Below, piece by piece: positions 1 to 10,643 of a stretch of 64,000 nt of DNA (position 1 is the stretch's first letter; each line of letters starts with the position of its first letter). The stretch covers positions 20,589,363 to 20,653,362 of the forward strand of contig NC_045130.1 of the NCBI RefSeq assembly GCF_007655135.1, written 5' to 3'. Source of the stretch: Punica granatum (Eukaryota; Streptophyta; Magnoliopsida; Myrtales; Lythraceae). The notes below the pieces were generated by a model. It was not told the DNA's origin, did not search any database, and saw only the letters and a list, made by a program, of their open reading frames with translations. The position numbers and the translations under genes were made by a program.

Positions 1-1160
1 TCGGTATCTAGGATTTAATTGACGGGCCTCGGGTCATATAATACACCGCCCGGTGGACTAGTCGGTTGTTACGACGTCGGACACCATCGATAGCAAAAAA
101 AATAAATAAATAAACCCTCAAATGCCTATGGATGGCATTGCTAGATATTGAAAAATATTGTGCGCGTAGAAAAAGGAAAAAAAAAACAAAATCGACCGGA
201 GTAAAAAAAAAAATAAGTTACTACAATAAAAGATTGTACGTATATTTACCATTACATGAAAATCCATCGTTCTCAAAAGAATATATAAGGAATCTTAAAT
301 ACCACATGCCTTAACATGAGCTACCATGCCCTCACCTGGACTGGAGGTGAGATGTTTCTCTAGGTTTGATCTTCTAGGTTTGGATATTCTTTTATTTTAA
401 TTCATTTTCTGATTTTTTTTATCGTTTAGATCCTATACCTTTAAATAATTTTTTGTTTCAGTCTTTTTCCTTTTCTTGATTTGTTTTCATCAAATACCTT
501 TGATCACTTTTCAATGTTCGTCCTTTTAAACATTGAGTATCGTATACACCTACCGTGTTTACGATTGTTCTAGAAATGGATCAACGCAAAATAAAGAAAA
601 AAATAAAGTCAGGCTTTTCTTTTTGTAGATTATAAATGAGATTCATGAGTCTGATATAAAAAAATATAAATTTAATTAAAGAAGCTCAAATATTACTATT
701 AGCGATAATCGAATTTAAAACCTCTTAATTCATAAACAATAGCGCATATTGCTGTACTATATTCCTTCTCCAACAAGTTGACAATTTGATAGACGTTTTC
801 TTCTTCCGTGGATATGATTCTGAAGAAAAAGAAGTCAAATGGGCAACCGTCTTTAGAAAAGGTCCAGAAACATGTTTTCAACTTGTCGGCGCCCTTTCAG
901 ACCTCCACTTTTCGACGTGATTCCCTCCTCACTTATAATAAAATAGGTGAGTTTTTTAATGAAAAAATTCACATTAAAATAATTTTACTTTTTTAATGAT
1001 CGATTTAATTCAAATTATATTAATTGAGACCAATTAAATTTTTAAATATCATGCACACCTAAAAAAATTCGCAAGTTGCGGGATGTGTAAGGAGACTAAT
1101 TAAAGTGTAATTTATTCGATATTTTCCATTGTTTTTAAAATTTTTCGAGAGAATTTTTAT
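1..1160. other. AT-rich intergenic sequence, no gene seen
   Basis: Only short open frames occur here and none resembles a known protein. The stretch at about 370-540 is pyrimidine-rich and resembles the terminal inverted repeats of the DNA element at 21.65-23.17 kb, so it may be a fragment of a related element. Nothing else is recognised. Confidence 0.5.
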
Positions 1161-1164
1161 TTTT

Positions 1165-1790
1165 AGATAAAAAGGCTCTTTTCACCCTCACTCTTTGATC
1201 CCTTGGTCATATTTATCCTAAATCCCTTTTAGCCAATTTTTCCTCGACTTTTTACATTCTTACCACTCTACTCGTACTGTCATATTTTTCATTATTGGAT
1301 GCTAACGTGGATTTTCGAGCCAGTAAGAGGAAATCAAATATCACTTCCCTTTCAAAAAAATAATTCAAAGCGGAGCTTAGCAATTGGCAGCCACCACTCC
1401 AGTTAGATGTTGCTGGCATCTCTTGGGGGACCGATGCTCCCAAGCCCCAAGTTGACCGAGAGATGTCAAAGTTGAGATCATAGTTGATTCAAGGGTCGGG
1501 GCATTGGCTGGCGGACCCCACCCACCTCCAAGGTTGCTGGCGTCCCAGAGACTTTGGCGTCCTCCTTCACTAGCTATTCCCTTGACTCTGAACTAGTCCT
1601 CTTCTTGCTATTTTTTGTTTTCTGTTTTCTAGAGGTAATTTTTTTTAGAGGAAAATATTAAGACAAAACGAGATGGTAGCACCAAAGTGGCAAAAGCGTG
1701 GACAGTCGAGGACTAGAATGACCCAAAAAAATTACTTAAGATGAAAGTGACGAAAGTGGCAAGGATTGAGGATCTGAAGTAAATTTTCCC
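1165..1790. mobile_element. Possible inverted-repeat DNA element with GC-rich core
   Basis: The left part (about 1165-1300, pyrimidine-rich, containing TTTGATCCCTTGGTCAT) is loosely the reverse complement of the right part (about 1690-1790, containing AAAGTGGC and TTGAGGATC). Between them lies a GC-rich core (1380-1570) in AT-rich surroundings. Non-autonomous plant DNA transposons often look like this. The arms are diverged, no target duplication was found and the borders are approximate. Confidence 0.3.
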
Positions 1791-3250
1791 TTAATTTTAT
1801 AAAATCTTTTGATTTTACCCCGCTATAAAATACAATAATAAAGTATAATTTTGCTACGATTAAAATAATATTTAGATATCTAAGAATTATCAAAATAGAC
1901 TTTCTGCGTTGGGCTGCTCAGAAATTCTATATGATAACTAAATAATTTGTTAATTAATCGATCTGAAAAAAAAATTAAATATAATTTATCACATTATATT
2001 TGGAGAGTCGTGTGACCTTAAAATATATGTATTTGCAATTTAATATCCTTATGTTAAAAGAGAAAAATTGTAAATATACTCCATCTTCTTATACTGGTTT
2101 GTCGAGTCTTATATACTAAAGTATAATATTTTTCATCAATTATTACATTTGGTATAAAAGTTAAATTTTTTTTGTCGTTGCTCTCATGTAATAACTGAAA
2201 TTATATATTTCCTCAAAATTCAATTTCTATATATATATATATATCTAATGTCCGCTCCCAAGTGAGAATTAATATCAGGAATCACGAATATCTCGCACTT
2301 AATCTAAAAGAAATAACAATAAAAAAAGACATCCAATCATTACTATCTTCCTCTAACACCAATAAATTGACATATGCAAGAAACGGTTGAGTGAAGCAAA
2401 CCGCGTATTTGTTAATTTCAACTGAACGGAGTAGGATAGAGATTGACTGGATCGGATGTATAATCATGTGGTTTTAGGGCTTACATATATTATATATATG
2501 CCGAAATTATATTATCTCTTTGTATAATATAGTTTTTTTCTCAAATCTTTGCATAATATGATTAACACTGTTACATAAAACGGTGGAAATGAAGCTTAAG
2601 AAAGAATACTTCGGGAGAAATACTAATCCTTGCACTCGTGCAATCCCTGTAACTGTGCTTTGTCCTTGGTAATGTATGCGAGTATGATATATAAGCTTTG
2701 CATACATATTTATGTGGATCTATATGAGTTTGTGAGATATCTTTACATCTTTACATTTTTATCTTTATCTTTATAAAAATGTGAAACCCTTGTCACCAAA
2801 CGACTCATGGTGACAAGTGAGACCCTTTTTCTCACTTGTCCACTTCCTGTTTTTTTACTTTTAATTTTTTAAAAATTTCTTATTAAAAAAAACTATTACA
2901 AATAAAAGATTCATTACAATTTTAATTTTTCCTTATTTAAGTGGTCTCTTTCTACTTGTCCTATGCTCAATCCATCGGATGAGCAGGGCTGGCTTCCCCA
3001 CATGTAGGATCCACCCCATTTTCTTTTCTTTTCTTTATAATTCCAATTATATTAATATTTTTTTCTTAGATATGCACCATGTGATTCCCAAATCTAATGA
3101 GTCCAAATTAACTTAGATTAAAGCTGGATCAATCCTTTAATAGGTGAAACTCCCTAATCATGGTTTTTCTTCATCCGTAATAATCAAAGTCGATCATCCC
3201 ATGCTAAATGCATAGTGCTAGTGGCAACCCACCCCAATTGTTTTATAGTA
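1791..3250. other. AT-rich intergenic sequence, no gene seen
   Basis: Non-coding, with a short AT dinucleotide run near 2229-2245 and a small hairpin-forming stretch around 2790-2840 (GTCACCAAACGACTCATGGTGAC). No open frame of interest and no RNA gene recognised. Confidence 0.5.
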
Positions 3251-3255
3251 ACAAT

Positions 3256-3440
3256 TTTTTTCTTTTTTCTTTTTTCTTGTTTCGGTGTGCATCGCCTAAT
3301 CAAAATCCCAATGTGTCCTCAATAATCTAGATTCGAGCCCAATTGGCCCATTGAAGAGTAAAAACTCTCTTGATAGTAAATTTCACATAAATCAAACCCA
3401 AGACTTTACTTTTGATGAAGAGAACACTGATAAAATGAGT
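3256..3440 (-). mobile_element. SINE-like retroposon, minus strand
   Basis: Read on the minus strand, a GGGTTTGAT B-box-like motif (about 3395-3410) is followed by GAGAGAGTTTTTACT, GGGCCAATTGGGCTCGAAT and ACACATTGGG, then an A-rich tail (the T-rich tract 3256-3281 on the plus strand). The 3' part matches the plus-strand SINE-like copy at 21171-21343, so two dispersed copies exist in this window. The 5' end and target duplication were not resolved. Confidence 0.45.
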
Positions 3441-3444
3441 GTGG

Positions 3445-4405
3445 CAAGCATGTGTTGTCACATACACTCTTCTTTTTTATTTTAAATTCTAGTCCAAACT
3501 TTTAATTATTACAAGAAAAATACTTTCTTATAACTTGATTTTGAAGTTTTCTCCTTTGCTCATGTATATCCTCCAAAAATTTAACATTTATCTTCAATTA
3601 TATTTCTTGTTGATTTCATTTCCTATGTATGCATGTCATCCAAAATAACTGAAGGAGCTATATATATATTGCACGTACTTTGTAAAGATCTTAGAGTATA
3701 ATCATTATATTTATATTTAAATAATTTTTTTCCAAATATTTGTAGTGACATGTATGACCACTAGATATAATTTCAGTATTATTTTAAATCTAATATGCAA
3801 CTTCTATTTGTAATTCAAGTATCATTTCAATGTTATTGTAGTCCAAATATATACTTCTTGAAATATATTTTGATGACCTTAATTATTTTGTAAATAAATT
3901 TATTAAATTATGAAAAACTTTACACTGTGTATAGGAAATATGGCATATATATATATAAGATTGATACTTTCTTATATTCTAGTAAGACAACATACATGTA
4001 TATTGTTTCAAATTCTAAGTGACGATGGAAATATGCACTTAATAATAATCAAGAAAGGGGAACTTCATAACCATTTATGGGAATCTTAACTTATGATTTT
4101 TCAATAAAGTTATGTTTTATAACTGGAATATATTACTAGATGAACAAACTCAGAGTATAAATACAATAGATTTTTGTTTTTCTAAAATTAAAAGTTGTTT
4201 TGTAATGAAAAAATTAATGAAATTTAAAAGTGTTTATAAATACAATTAATTTTGAAAGGACATGTTTAAATTTATAACATGTTTCGATTTGGCTATATTT
4301 AGTAAGAGAGTAAAATTAGGACTTCTCTTTTGAAATTAACTCTCGATAAATATAAGAAATAATAATTTCATAATGTGTATTTTTATCATATTATTGAATA
4401 TAATA
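3445..4405. other. AT-rich intergenic sequence, no gene seen
   Basis: Strongly AT-rich sequence with AT dinucleotide runs (for example near 3945-3957). No coding potential or RNA gene recognised. Confidence 0.5.
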
Positions 4406-4410
4406 TTTTG

Positions 4411-4443
4411 ATCCCGTAGCATCGTGCGGGATCAATTGCCTAG
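4411..4443 (+). mobile_element. Possible Helitron 3' terminus
   Basis: A short hairpin (GATCCCG ... CGGGATC, apex TAGCATCGTG) is followed about 8 bp later by CCTAGG. Plant Helitrons typically end with a GC-rich hairpin a few bases before CTRRT. The last bases here are CTAGG rather than the canonical CTAGT, and no 5' TC end was located. Confidence 0.3.
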
Positions 4444-6600
4444 GTCATAACCAAGACGAAAGTCAACAATTTACAATAAATTGAAAGATAAAATCATGTC
4501 TGGCAGTGAAAGATGCGACTCTTTATTACTATTTTTAGGTAATGGTTGTAGTTTAAAGGGCTAGCTTATGATAACTTCTTGACCAGCCAATTCGAATCAT
4601 CTATGTTGTATTAAATATATTTATGAGTATTACTTTCCATATCCTCCCGACAAGATTTGAATCAAAATCTGATTTTAGTCTTACGGATATCAACATAAAG
4701 GTGTTTGAAAAGAAAACTAATTAATGGTATGAACCTACCAGGTAACTTCACTCATATGTGGTGATTCTGATCTCCATTGCATATATGCTGAATCTCGATG
4801 AGAAAGGAGGAATTTTAGATGTCAAACTTGGAGGCAACGAGTATAAGATGATGTTGTGGGTGACTTAATCAAAATCATTAGGTTTTCCATCAGAGCAACT
4901 TCTACTTTGGGTGACTTAATCAAAGTAGGAGCTCCTACTTTGAGTCTTAGGTGGCATTTAATTACCTCAAATAAGTGCTCAATTTATTTTTTCAGCACTT
5001 AATTAAATTAAATTTATTTGATACGTACAAAAAAATATGAATTAACCTATTAAGTCAAAAAAGCACTTTATGATTCAGTAAATACAAACCTACTTATTTT
5101 TTAACTGATTCCCTCGATTAAGAGATAATTTTTGCATATTTGCACCAGTGCCCCTCATTTTTATAATAATTACAAATAAGTCCCATTTTGCAAGGAACGA
5201 ACATAAGGGAGGGGGCAGAGAGAGTGAAGGCACGATCTGAGGCCAACAGCGAAAGAGCGAAGAGCCACTGCAGCTGGCCTAGATCTCCTTCCCTCTCTCT
5301 TATCTGAGCCGTGATAGCTCGTCGCCAGCCACCACAGTTTAAGGTGACATCGTCAACGGCCTCTGCGGTTTCCGGTGACATTGCTATGGGTTACGATGGC
5401 TGGACTTGAGCCACTGCAACCCATGTCTGGTTGTTCCGAGCCACCGCAGGACATGGCAACGTTGTCATGTTGTCGGTGACCACAGAGGCCTCCGGCGTCG
5501 TAGTCTTGGGCTGCAGTGGCCAGCGACGATACAACCCAGCCCCCTGTCCCCTCCTATTGATCATTTATTCTCTTCCTTTTTTATTTATTTTAATTTTTCA
5601 TTTTCAATATTTTATTTTAGGAAAAGATTGCTAAGTCACAGTTGAAAACATAAAAAGTTTTGGGGCTCAAGTCAAGATAATGTTAGAAACTTTACGATAC
5701 TTCACACATTACCTCCCCAAAGAAAATCATCTTAATGCATTATGTTGTACACTTTAAATTTTAGGTCTTTAAAGTTTTCAAAACTTAATAATAAGTTGAA
5801 AATAGATATGTATAATTTATATTTAATTATACTACACTCACAGACCCCTCTTAAAACCGAAAATAAACCCAAAAAAACACCACCTAATCTTCAGATTACC
5901 TTAATACGTACATTTGCCCGCTCTTCTTATTAAAGGCCATCAAATTTCTCTTTGAATAAGAGCTAGTGGAATAAATGCTACTGTTACTTCTTTTCACTAT
6001 TTTTCTTTTATAAATTTTGAATGAAATTTTTGTTGGAAATAGTTTTTTTCCATAAATGGTATCTAAGTTTTTTTTCCCTTGATAGATTGCTTGTTTCTTT
6101 TTAAAATTTTTTTTGAAATAAACATTTTCTAAAAGAATTCCCATTGAAATTACATTAATTTTTTGGAAATCTTTTAAAAAGGTTTATATATAATTTTTAC
6201 TGAGCCTATAAATGATTGAGTCTATCTATAACTCAAAAGTTTTGAGCTTATCGTACCCAAATTCAAGGATTTTTTCCAAATATTTTGATGTGGAACAATA
6301 ATTTCAAAAAGTTCAATACTAGCAGATGCTTTATGATCACATTTCTTTTAGGAATGGCGTCCTTTGCCGGCCATGAGGTCCAATGCCAAAACTCAATGCC
6401 TCAAGCCACTCAACCATACCTCTTTCTGGTTCTCTACTTTGTCCCCTAAGTTAGGAATTGCTATGGAATTTGAATTTCTGGATTTGCAACAGATTATCGC
6501 CAGAAATTCTGCTGTGAACCTTTAACAGTGTGCTATGCAGGAGTAAGATTTTAAATCTTGTTCTCTGTAATATTTGAGTAAAATGAAATAGAAATTCTAA
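4444..6600. other. Intergenic sequence with a GC-rich island
   Basis: Mostly AT-rich, with a duplicated phrase GGGTGACTTAATCAAA at about 4858 and 4908. A GC-rich island at about 5205-5560 gives open frames on both strands, but these look compositional and match no family I know. GC-rich islands in AT-rich surroundings recur at 1.4, 12.1 and 22.4 kb and probably mark interiors of non-autonomous DNA elements. No gene is supported. Confidence 0.4.
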
Positions 6601-6601
6601 T

Positions 6602-6842
6602 GCTGTATTTGGTTTGTAAGTAACATTTTAAAATCAAATTTTGATTTTGAAAAAGAATTGTATAAATGGTTATGTATGGGGCCCACCATTTGACTTTATA
6701 TGAGTTATTTTGTTTTGATGTAGAAAAAAAAGTAATATAAATGGAATCCACCCTTTGATTTTGTATGAGTTATTTTATTTTATTGTGGGTAGAATTAAGT
6801 TAAAGTGTAATTTTAAAATCACACTATCAAACCAAACAAAGC
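6602..6842. mobile_element. MITE-like element, 241 bp
   Basis: The left end GCTGTATTTGGTTTG and the reverse complement of the right end GCTTTGTTTGGTTTG form imperfect terminal inverted repeats, extending through ATTTTAAAAT on both sides. Two related internal blocks contain CCACCATTTGACTTT and CCACCCTTTGATTTT. Size and ends fit a small non-autonomous element such as a Tourist-like MITE, but a clean 3-bp target duplication was not seen. Confidence 0.5.
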
Positions 6843-6857
6843 AAAGATCTAATAAAG

Positions 6858-6945
6858 GGCATGGGTAATAACTCATGGGTATCAAACCTAAAACTTCTTG
6901 ATTACCAGGTGACGACGTGTGCCACATTGCACTACACCCTTTTAG
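6858..6945 (-). mobile_element. tRNA-derived SINE-like fragment, minus strand
   Basis: On the minus strand the stretch contains GTGTAGTGCAATGTGG, which resembles a polymerase III A box, and about 40 bp later AGGTTTGATACCC, which resembles a B box. It shares AATCAAGA and the following B-box region with the fragment at 10009-10125. These are features of tRNA-derived SINEs. It does not fold into a recognisable intact tRNA, so I do not call a tRNA gene. Confidence 0.4.
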
Positions 6946-7640
6946 ATAAAAAAAAATTCTGGAATTTCTCTTTCACCAAACTGAATACATATATAAAAAG
7001 TACAACACAGTTTGAGAATGAGCTGGCTGTATTTATTTTCTAACGCTCTCTTATGACTGATAGCATAATGAAGTTCCATATCTCATACAGGAGCCAATAA
7101 TTCTAGAGACATTTTATTAGCTTTCTCAGCACCTTTTCACAAGACTAGAGTAGAGACACTAGTCTTTGCCAAAACTTTGGAATAAAGAAATCTTCAAAAT
7201 ACTTGTCATCACTGTTGAAGTACATAAGACAACTAGATAAGATGTCTGTCCTTTCCTTGTACTAATTGTAGACCACTGCCTGAAGACAAGAGTTTCTAAT
7301 TAATTTCAATTTCTTAAGAGTATTAATGACTCTCTCTCTCACACACACACACCCCTCTTTGGCTATATCTCTCATATTGATTAATGGATTATTAAAAGGA
7401 TTATATACTAACTGCTTGAAGGGGAGGTCTATCACAGACTTTGCCAATCATGTCACAGTGCCTTGCTTCTTCGAGGTAGAATGATAATCTAATTAATTAA
7501 AACAAGTTATTTAATGGAAGAGTGAAGAACAAATATAGTATAGAGAAGAGAAAGACCGATCATAGAAGCTACCAAATCACACTCAATGATATGACAATTG
7601 TGTGGTCCTACCTCTACTGAGTATACCTCAAGTTATTATC
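6946..7640. other. Upstream flank of the MYB gene
   Basis: Non-coding region before the MYB promoter. It holds a short CT/CA microsatellite (about 7328-7352) but no other recognised element. Part of it is likely promoter sequence; no specific transcription-factor site can be supported from sequence alone. Confidence 0.4.
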
Positions 7641-7642
7641 TG

Positions 7643-7666
7643 CTCTCTCTCTCTCTCTCTCTCTCT
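7643..7666. repeat. (CT)12 microsatellite in the MYB promoter
   Basis: Uninterrupted CT dinucleotide run about 85 bp upstream of the predicted TATA box. CT/GA runs near transcription starts are common in plant promoters and are length-polymorphic. Confidence 0.95.
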
Positions 7667-7751
7667 GCCGCACAAGTAGAATAATTAGCAACGCAGCCCC
7701 GTTCTAAGAAACATCCAACTAGCTAGGTCAGATGGAGAGAGCGGAGCTCTG

Positions 7752-7760
7752 TATATATAT
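7752..7760 (+). promoter_or_regulatory. Probable TATA box of the MYB gene
   Basis: TATATATAT lies about 160 bp upstream of the start codon. A transcription start about 30 bp downstream would give a 5' leader of roughly 130 nt containing the GA run at 7842-7859. Position fits; there is no transcript evidence. Confidence 0.5.
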
Positions 7761-7841
7761 GGATAGATCAATAGACGGATGAGATGATTGATCATCAGGA
7801 AAGAAACCTCAGGGGAAAGCTCTTGAGTCTGATGATGAAGT

Positions 7842-7859
7842 AGAGAGAGAGAGAGAGAG
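7842..7859. repeat. (AG)9 microsatellite in the MYB 5' leader
   Basis: Short pure AG run about 60 bp before the start codon, probably transcribed as part of the 5' untranslated region. Confidence 0.9.
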
Positions 7860-7920
7860 TGAGAGGGTTAGGAAATTTAAAGGAATTAGGAAGAAGGAAG
7901 CTTAGATAAGAAGGTCTGCA

Positions 7921-8053
7921 ATGGGGCACCAGTGTTGCAGCAAACAGAAGGTGAAGAGAGGGCTGTGGTCTCCCGAGGAAGACGAGAAGCTCATCCGCCA
8001 CATCACCACCCACGGCCACGGCAGTTGGAGCTCTGTCCCTAAGCTTGCAGGCC

Positions 8054-8104
<51 letters not shown>

Positions 8105-9603
8105 GTCTTTGCAAATACCATTCTGTGTTTTGACTGTTTTTCCTTTTTACGTACTTAGATAAGTCATGATCGGTTTCATATTCCAGGTAGAAAAACAAAA
8201 TGAGAATCCTAGCCGAAACAAATAAAAAATGGCAAGGGTTTCACAAACTTCCCTATCATTCGCCACCCTTCACCAATCCAAGGATTCTTCCCATATAAGG
8301 GAGGTCCTTCTGTGTCCACTGTTATCCTCTTTTCCATCTTGAAACACATTGTCTTGGTGAAATTATCATTTGGTTGCTGACAATTACAATAGTACATACA
8401 TCTCTCCTGGAAAAGATGATTTACATTATTATCAAAAGATTGACGATCTAGGTCTCTACTAAGTAGATAACAATTTGCTGATCATCAACCCAGCTGATCT
8501 TGAATTATACATATTGAAGCAAATATATCTTTTCACTATTTTCTGTTGCTTGCATAATCATAAGTGTAAGATTTGATTGCATTCTACCTTTTGCCTAAAT
8601 TCTATATTCTTGAAGTCAATGGATATGTCAGCACATATGCTGAAGAACTATATACACATATATATGCCCATACTGAAATATTGTGATTGTGATACGTGCC
8701 GGGAATTCATCTGCGATAATTTACATATGCATTTGGCATTACAATTTCAAGTTAATCAACATTTCTTTATGACAAAGCTACTTACTTAAGCTAAATGCAG
8801 GCCTGCAGAGGTGCGGAAAGAGTTGCAGACTGAGATGGATAAACTACCTGAGACCTGACCTCAAGAGGGGTTCTTTCACGGCGCAGGAGGAGAGGACCAT
8901 AATCGATGTTCACAGGATACTAGGCAACAGGTGGTCTCAGATCGCTAAACACTTGCCCGGAAGAACCGACAATGAGGTTAAGAACTTCTGGAATTCTTGT
9001 ATCAAGAAAAAGCTTATCGCTCAAGGCTTAGATCCGAACACCCACAATCTCCTTCCGTCCCATCATCAGAAGAAAGCCAGCTCATCATCCAACAGCAGCA
9101 ATACCTCCACTTTTTCACTTCTCCACAAACAACTGTCTTCAGTTTTCCAAATCGATGATGGCCCCAGAGAAGTGAAGATACCATTCGTTACGTTACCTTC
9201 ACTCTCCTCTTATGATAGCAACACTGTTGCTGATCTCCCTCCCATTCAACCTTATGATTATCAAAAGTACCTTCACATGGAGCAAAACCCATCAATCCCC
9301 ATCTCAGATAGTATTTTGAGCTCATCTGTGATAGAAGAAAGTTGCATTTGGAATACGAGTGCTGAAGCCCCAGTTTCAATGGGGCATGACGAGCTTCAGT
9401 TGCAGCATTACACGGACAATTATCGGGAGGAACGTATTTCACCAGAAAACAAAAGCACCAGTGAACCAAATATTAATGATCATAACATAGATGCTGGGAT
9501 GTTGAGTTCAAGCTTCGATTTTGAATATATGGAGTCGATTCAAGTGCCTTGTGGAATGTTCTGTAACTTGAGTGATCCCATGGACCAACTTACATGGAAT
9601 TGA
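7921..9603 (+). CDS. R2R3-MYB transcription factor, MYB26-like
   Basis: Nuclear DNA-binding regulator. Two exons, 7921-8050 and 8801-9603, join to a 310-residue protein. The R2 repeat has Trp16, Trp36 and Trp56; R3 has Phe69, Trp88 and Trp107, the usual R2R3 pattern. The join restores the invariant [16 protein letters not shown] run. The N-terminus [20 protein letters not shown] and the end of R3 ([19 protein letters not shown], then IKKKL and GLDPNTHN) resemble MYB26-type proteins more than MYB61, MYB46 or MYB103. MYB26 in Arabidopsis drives secondary wall thickening in the anther endothecium; that role is inferred here. The C-terminal part is Ser-rich then acidic, a plausible activation region. 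Oddities: the intron starts GC rather than GT, abuts a CT microsatellite, and the second intron common in R3 of R2R3-MYBs is absent. The ATG at 7921 is chosen because MGH is the family N-terminus. Confidence 0.92.
8060..8101. repeat. (CT)21 microsatellite at the start of MYB intron 1
   Basis: Pure CT run beginning nine bases inside the 750-bp intron (8051-8800). It extends the exon 1 reading frame as a Leu-Ser repeat to a stop at 8131-8133, which is not real coding sequence. Its position beside a non-canonical donor makes it relevant to splicing. Confidence 0.95.
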
Positions 9604-10008
9604 TAGGTAGTCGTCCTTAGTTTTCGACATTTCTTTCAGCTAATAACATATTTTTCATTTTTTGCTTCTTTAATTTGTATGGCATTATTTTTTAAATTCT
9701 TTGTGAAAATGCAGCTGTCATTGTTTAGAGAGGAGAAAGACGTTCATCTATAATCTATTTTAATTGTTGTTACATTCGTACAAAACCTAACTGTAAGAAA
9801 AACTTACGCATCTTAATTTGGCATTTTTTATTTGCCAGGTGGCCATTACATTTTACATATTTATATTATAATTTCTATCTATTTATGACTTAATCCCCTA
9901 CCGGAAAATTTGGATGAGTACTCCTGTCAAGAATGAACAAACGTAAAGTTCGCATTCTTAGCAACTTGTATTATGTTTATATCATTAACCTCAGATGATA
10001 TATCCTTC
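9604..10008. other. 3' flank of the MYB gene
   Basis: AT-rich sequence directly after the MYB stop codon, expected to contain the 3' untranslated region. No single polyadenylation signal stands out. No other gene seen. Confidence 0.4.
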
Positions 10009-10125
10009 CCCTTTTTTTTTCCGGTTACAAAAGAGACTCGAGTAATCTCACAACGAGTATCGAACCTGAAACATCTTGATTATCAAATGAAGGCATGCAT
10101 TATTGTGTTAAATCCTTTTCAATAT
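10009..10125 (-). mobile_element. SINE-like fragment with A-rich tail, minus strand
   Basis: On the minus strand the order is a degenerate 5' head (ATTTAACACAATAATGC), a B-box-like CAGGTTCGATAC, then GAGATTACTCGAGTC and an A-rich tail (the T tract at about 10010-10020 on the plus strand). Related to the fragment at 6858-6945. Its head overlaps the direct repeat starting at 10105. Confidence 0.4.
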
Positions 10126-10575
10126 ATCTTTCAATTTCTTGATTGCACGTAACAGATATGAATGTCTTGTTAACTATATATATATATGTGTGTATATATA
10201 TATATATAAAGTGTAATTTATTTATTATAAGGGAGATTTACCCCACCTCATAGAGAAGAAGGGGAACCTCTTCAATAGAAGAACCCGTCTGAGTGGGAGG
10301 GGAAACAATCATTCATTCATCGGATACGTCTTCTTCCGTGATCCATTTCATGTCAACTCTAATTAGTTATAAAAAGGCCTATTTTACAAAGGGAGCGTTC
10401 TTTCCCGATAACCTTCATCACCGTCGGTTCCCGCAACCAAGCCTTTCCTTTTTATTATGTCTTTCTTTCAGAAGGGCTTGCGGTTCATTACACCAAAGGC
10501 TTTCAGTGTTAAATCCTTTTCAATATATCTTTCAATTTCTTGAGTGCACTTAACAGATATGAATGTCTTGTTAAC

Positions 10576-10606
<31 letters not shown>

Positions 10607-10643
10607 ATATAAATTGTCATTTTTTTATTATAAGGGAGATTTA
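10105..10643. repeat. Direct repeat pair, 10105-10240 and 10506-10643
   Basis: Both copies start GTGTTAAATCC, continue through AACAGATATGAATGTCTTG and an AT/GT microsatellite, and end GGGAGATTTA. The offset is 401 bp and differences are few (for example ATTGCACG versus AGTGCACT). This looks like a local duplication with 265 bp of unrelated DNA between the copies. Confidence 0.85.
10241..10505. other. Insert between direct repeats, possibly of organellar origin
   Basis: 265 bp of more balanced base composition than its surroundings, with an open frame running through most of it. Its style (for example AGAAGAACCCGTCTGAGTGG and CACCGTCGGTTCCCGC) reminds me of plant mitochondrial DNA, but I cannot name a source gene. 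An ordinary nuclear segment is equally possible. Confidence 0.25.

Noticed and set aside
6858..6945. Functional tRNA gene
   Set aside because: A- and B-box-like motifs are present but no cloverleaf with acceptor stem can be formed; it fits a SINE fragment better.
7795..8198. Minus- and plus-strand open frames with long Arg-Glu or Leu-Ser runs over the MYB exon and intron
   Set aside because: They are translations of CT/GA microsatellites and antisense of the MYB exon.
9188..9469. 93-codon minus-strand frame
   Set aside because: Antisense shadow of MYB exon 2 with no domain.
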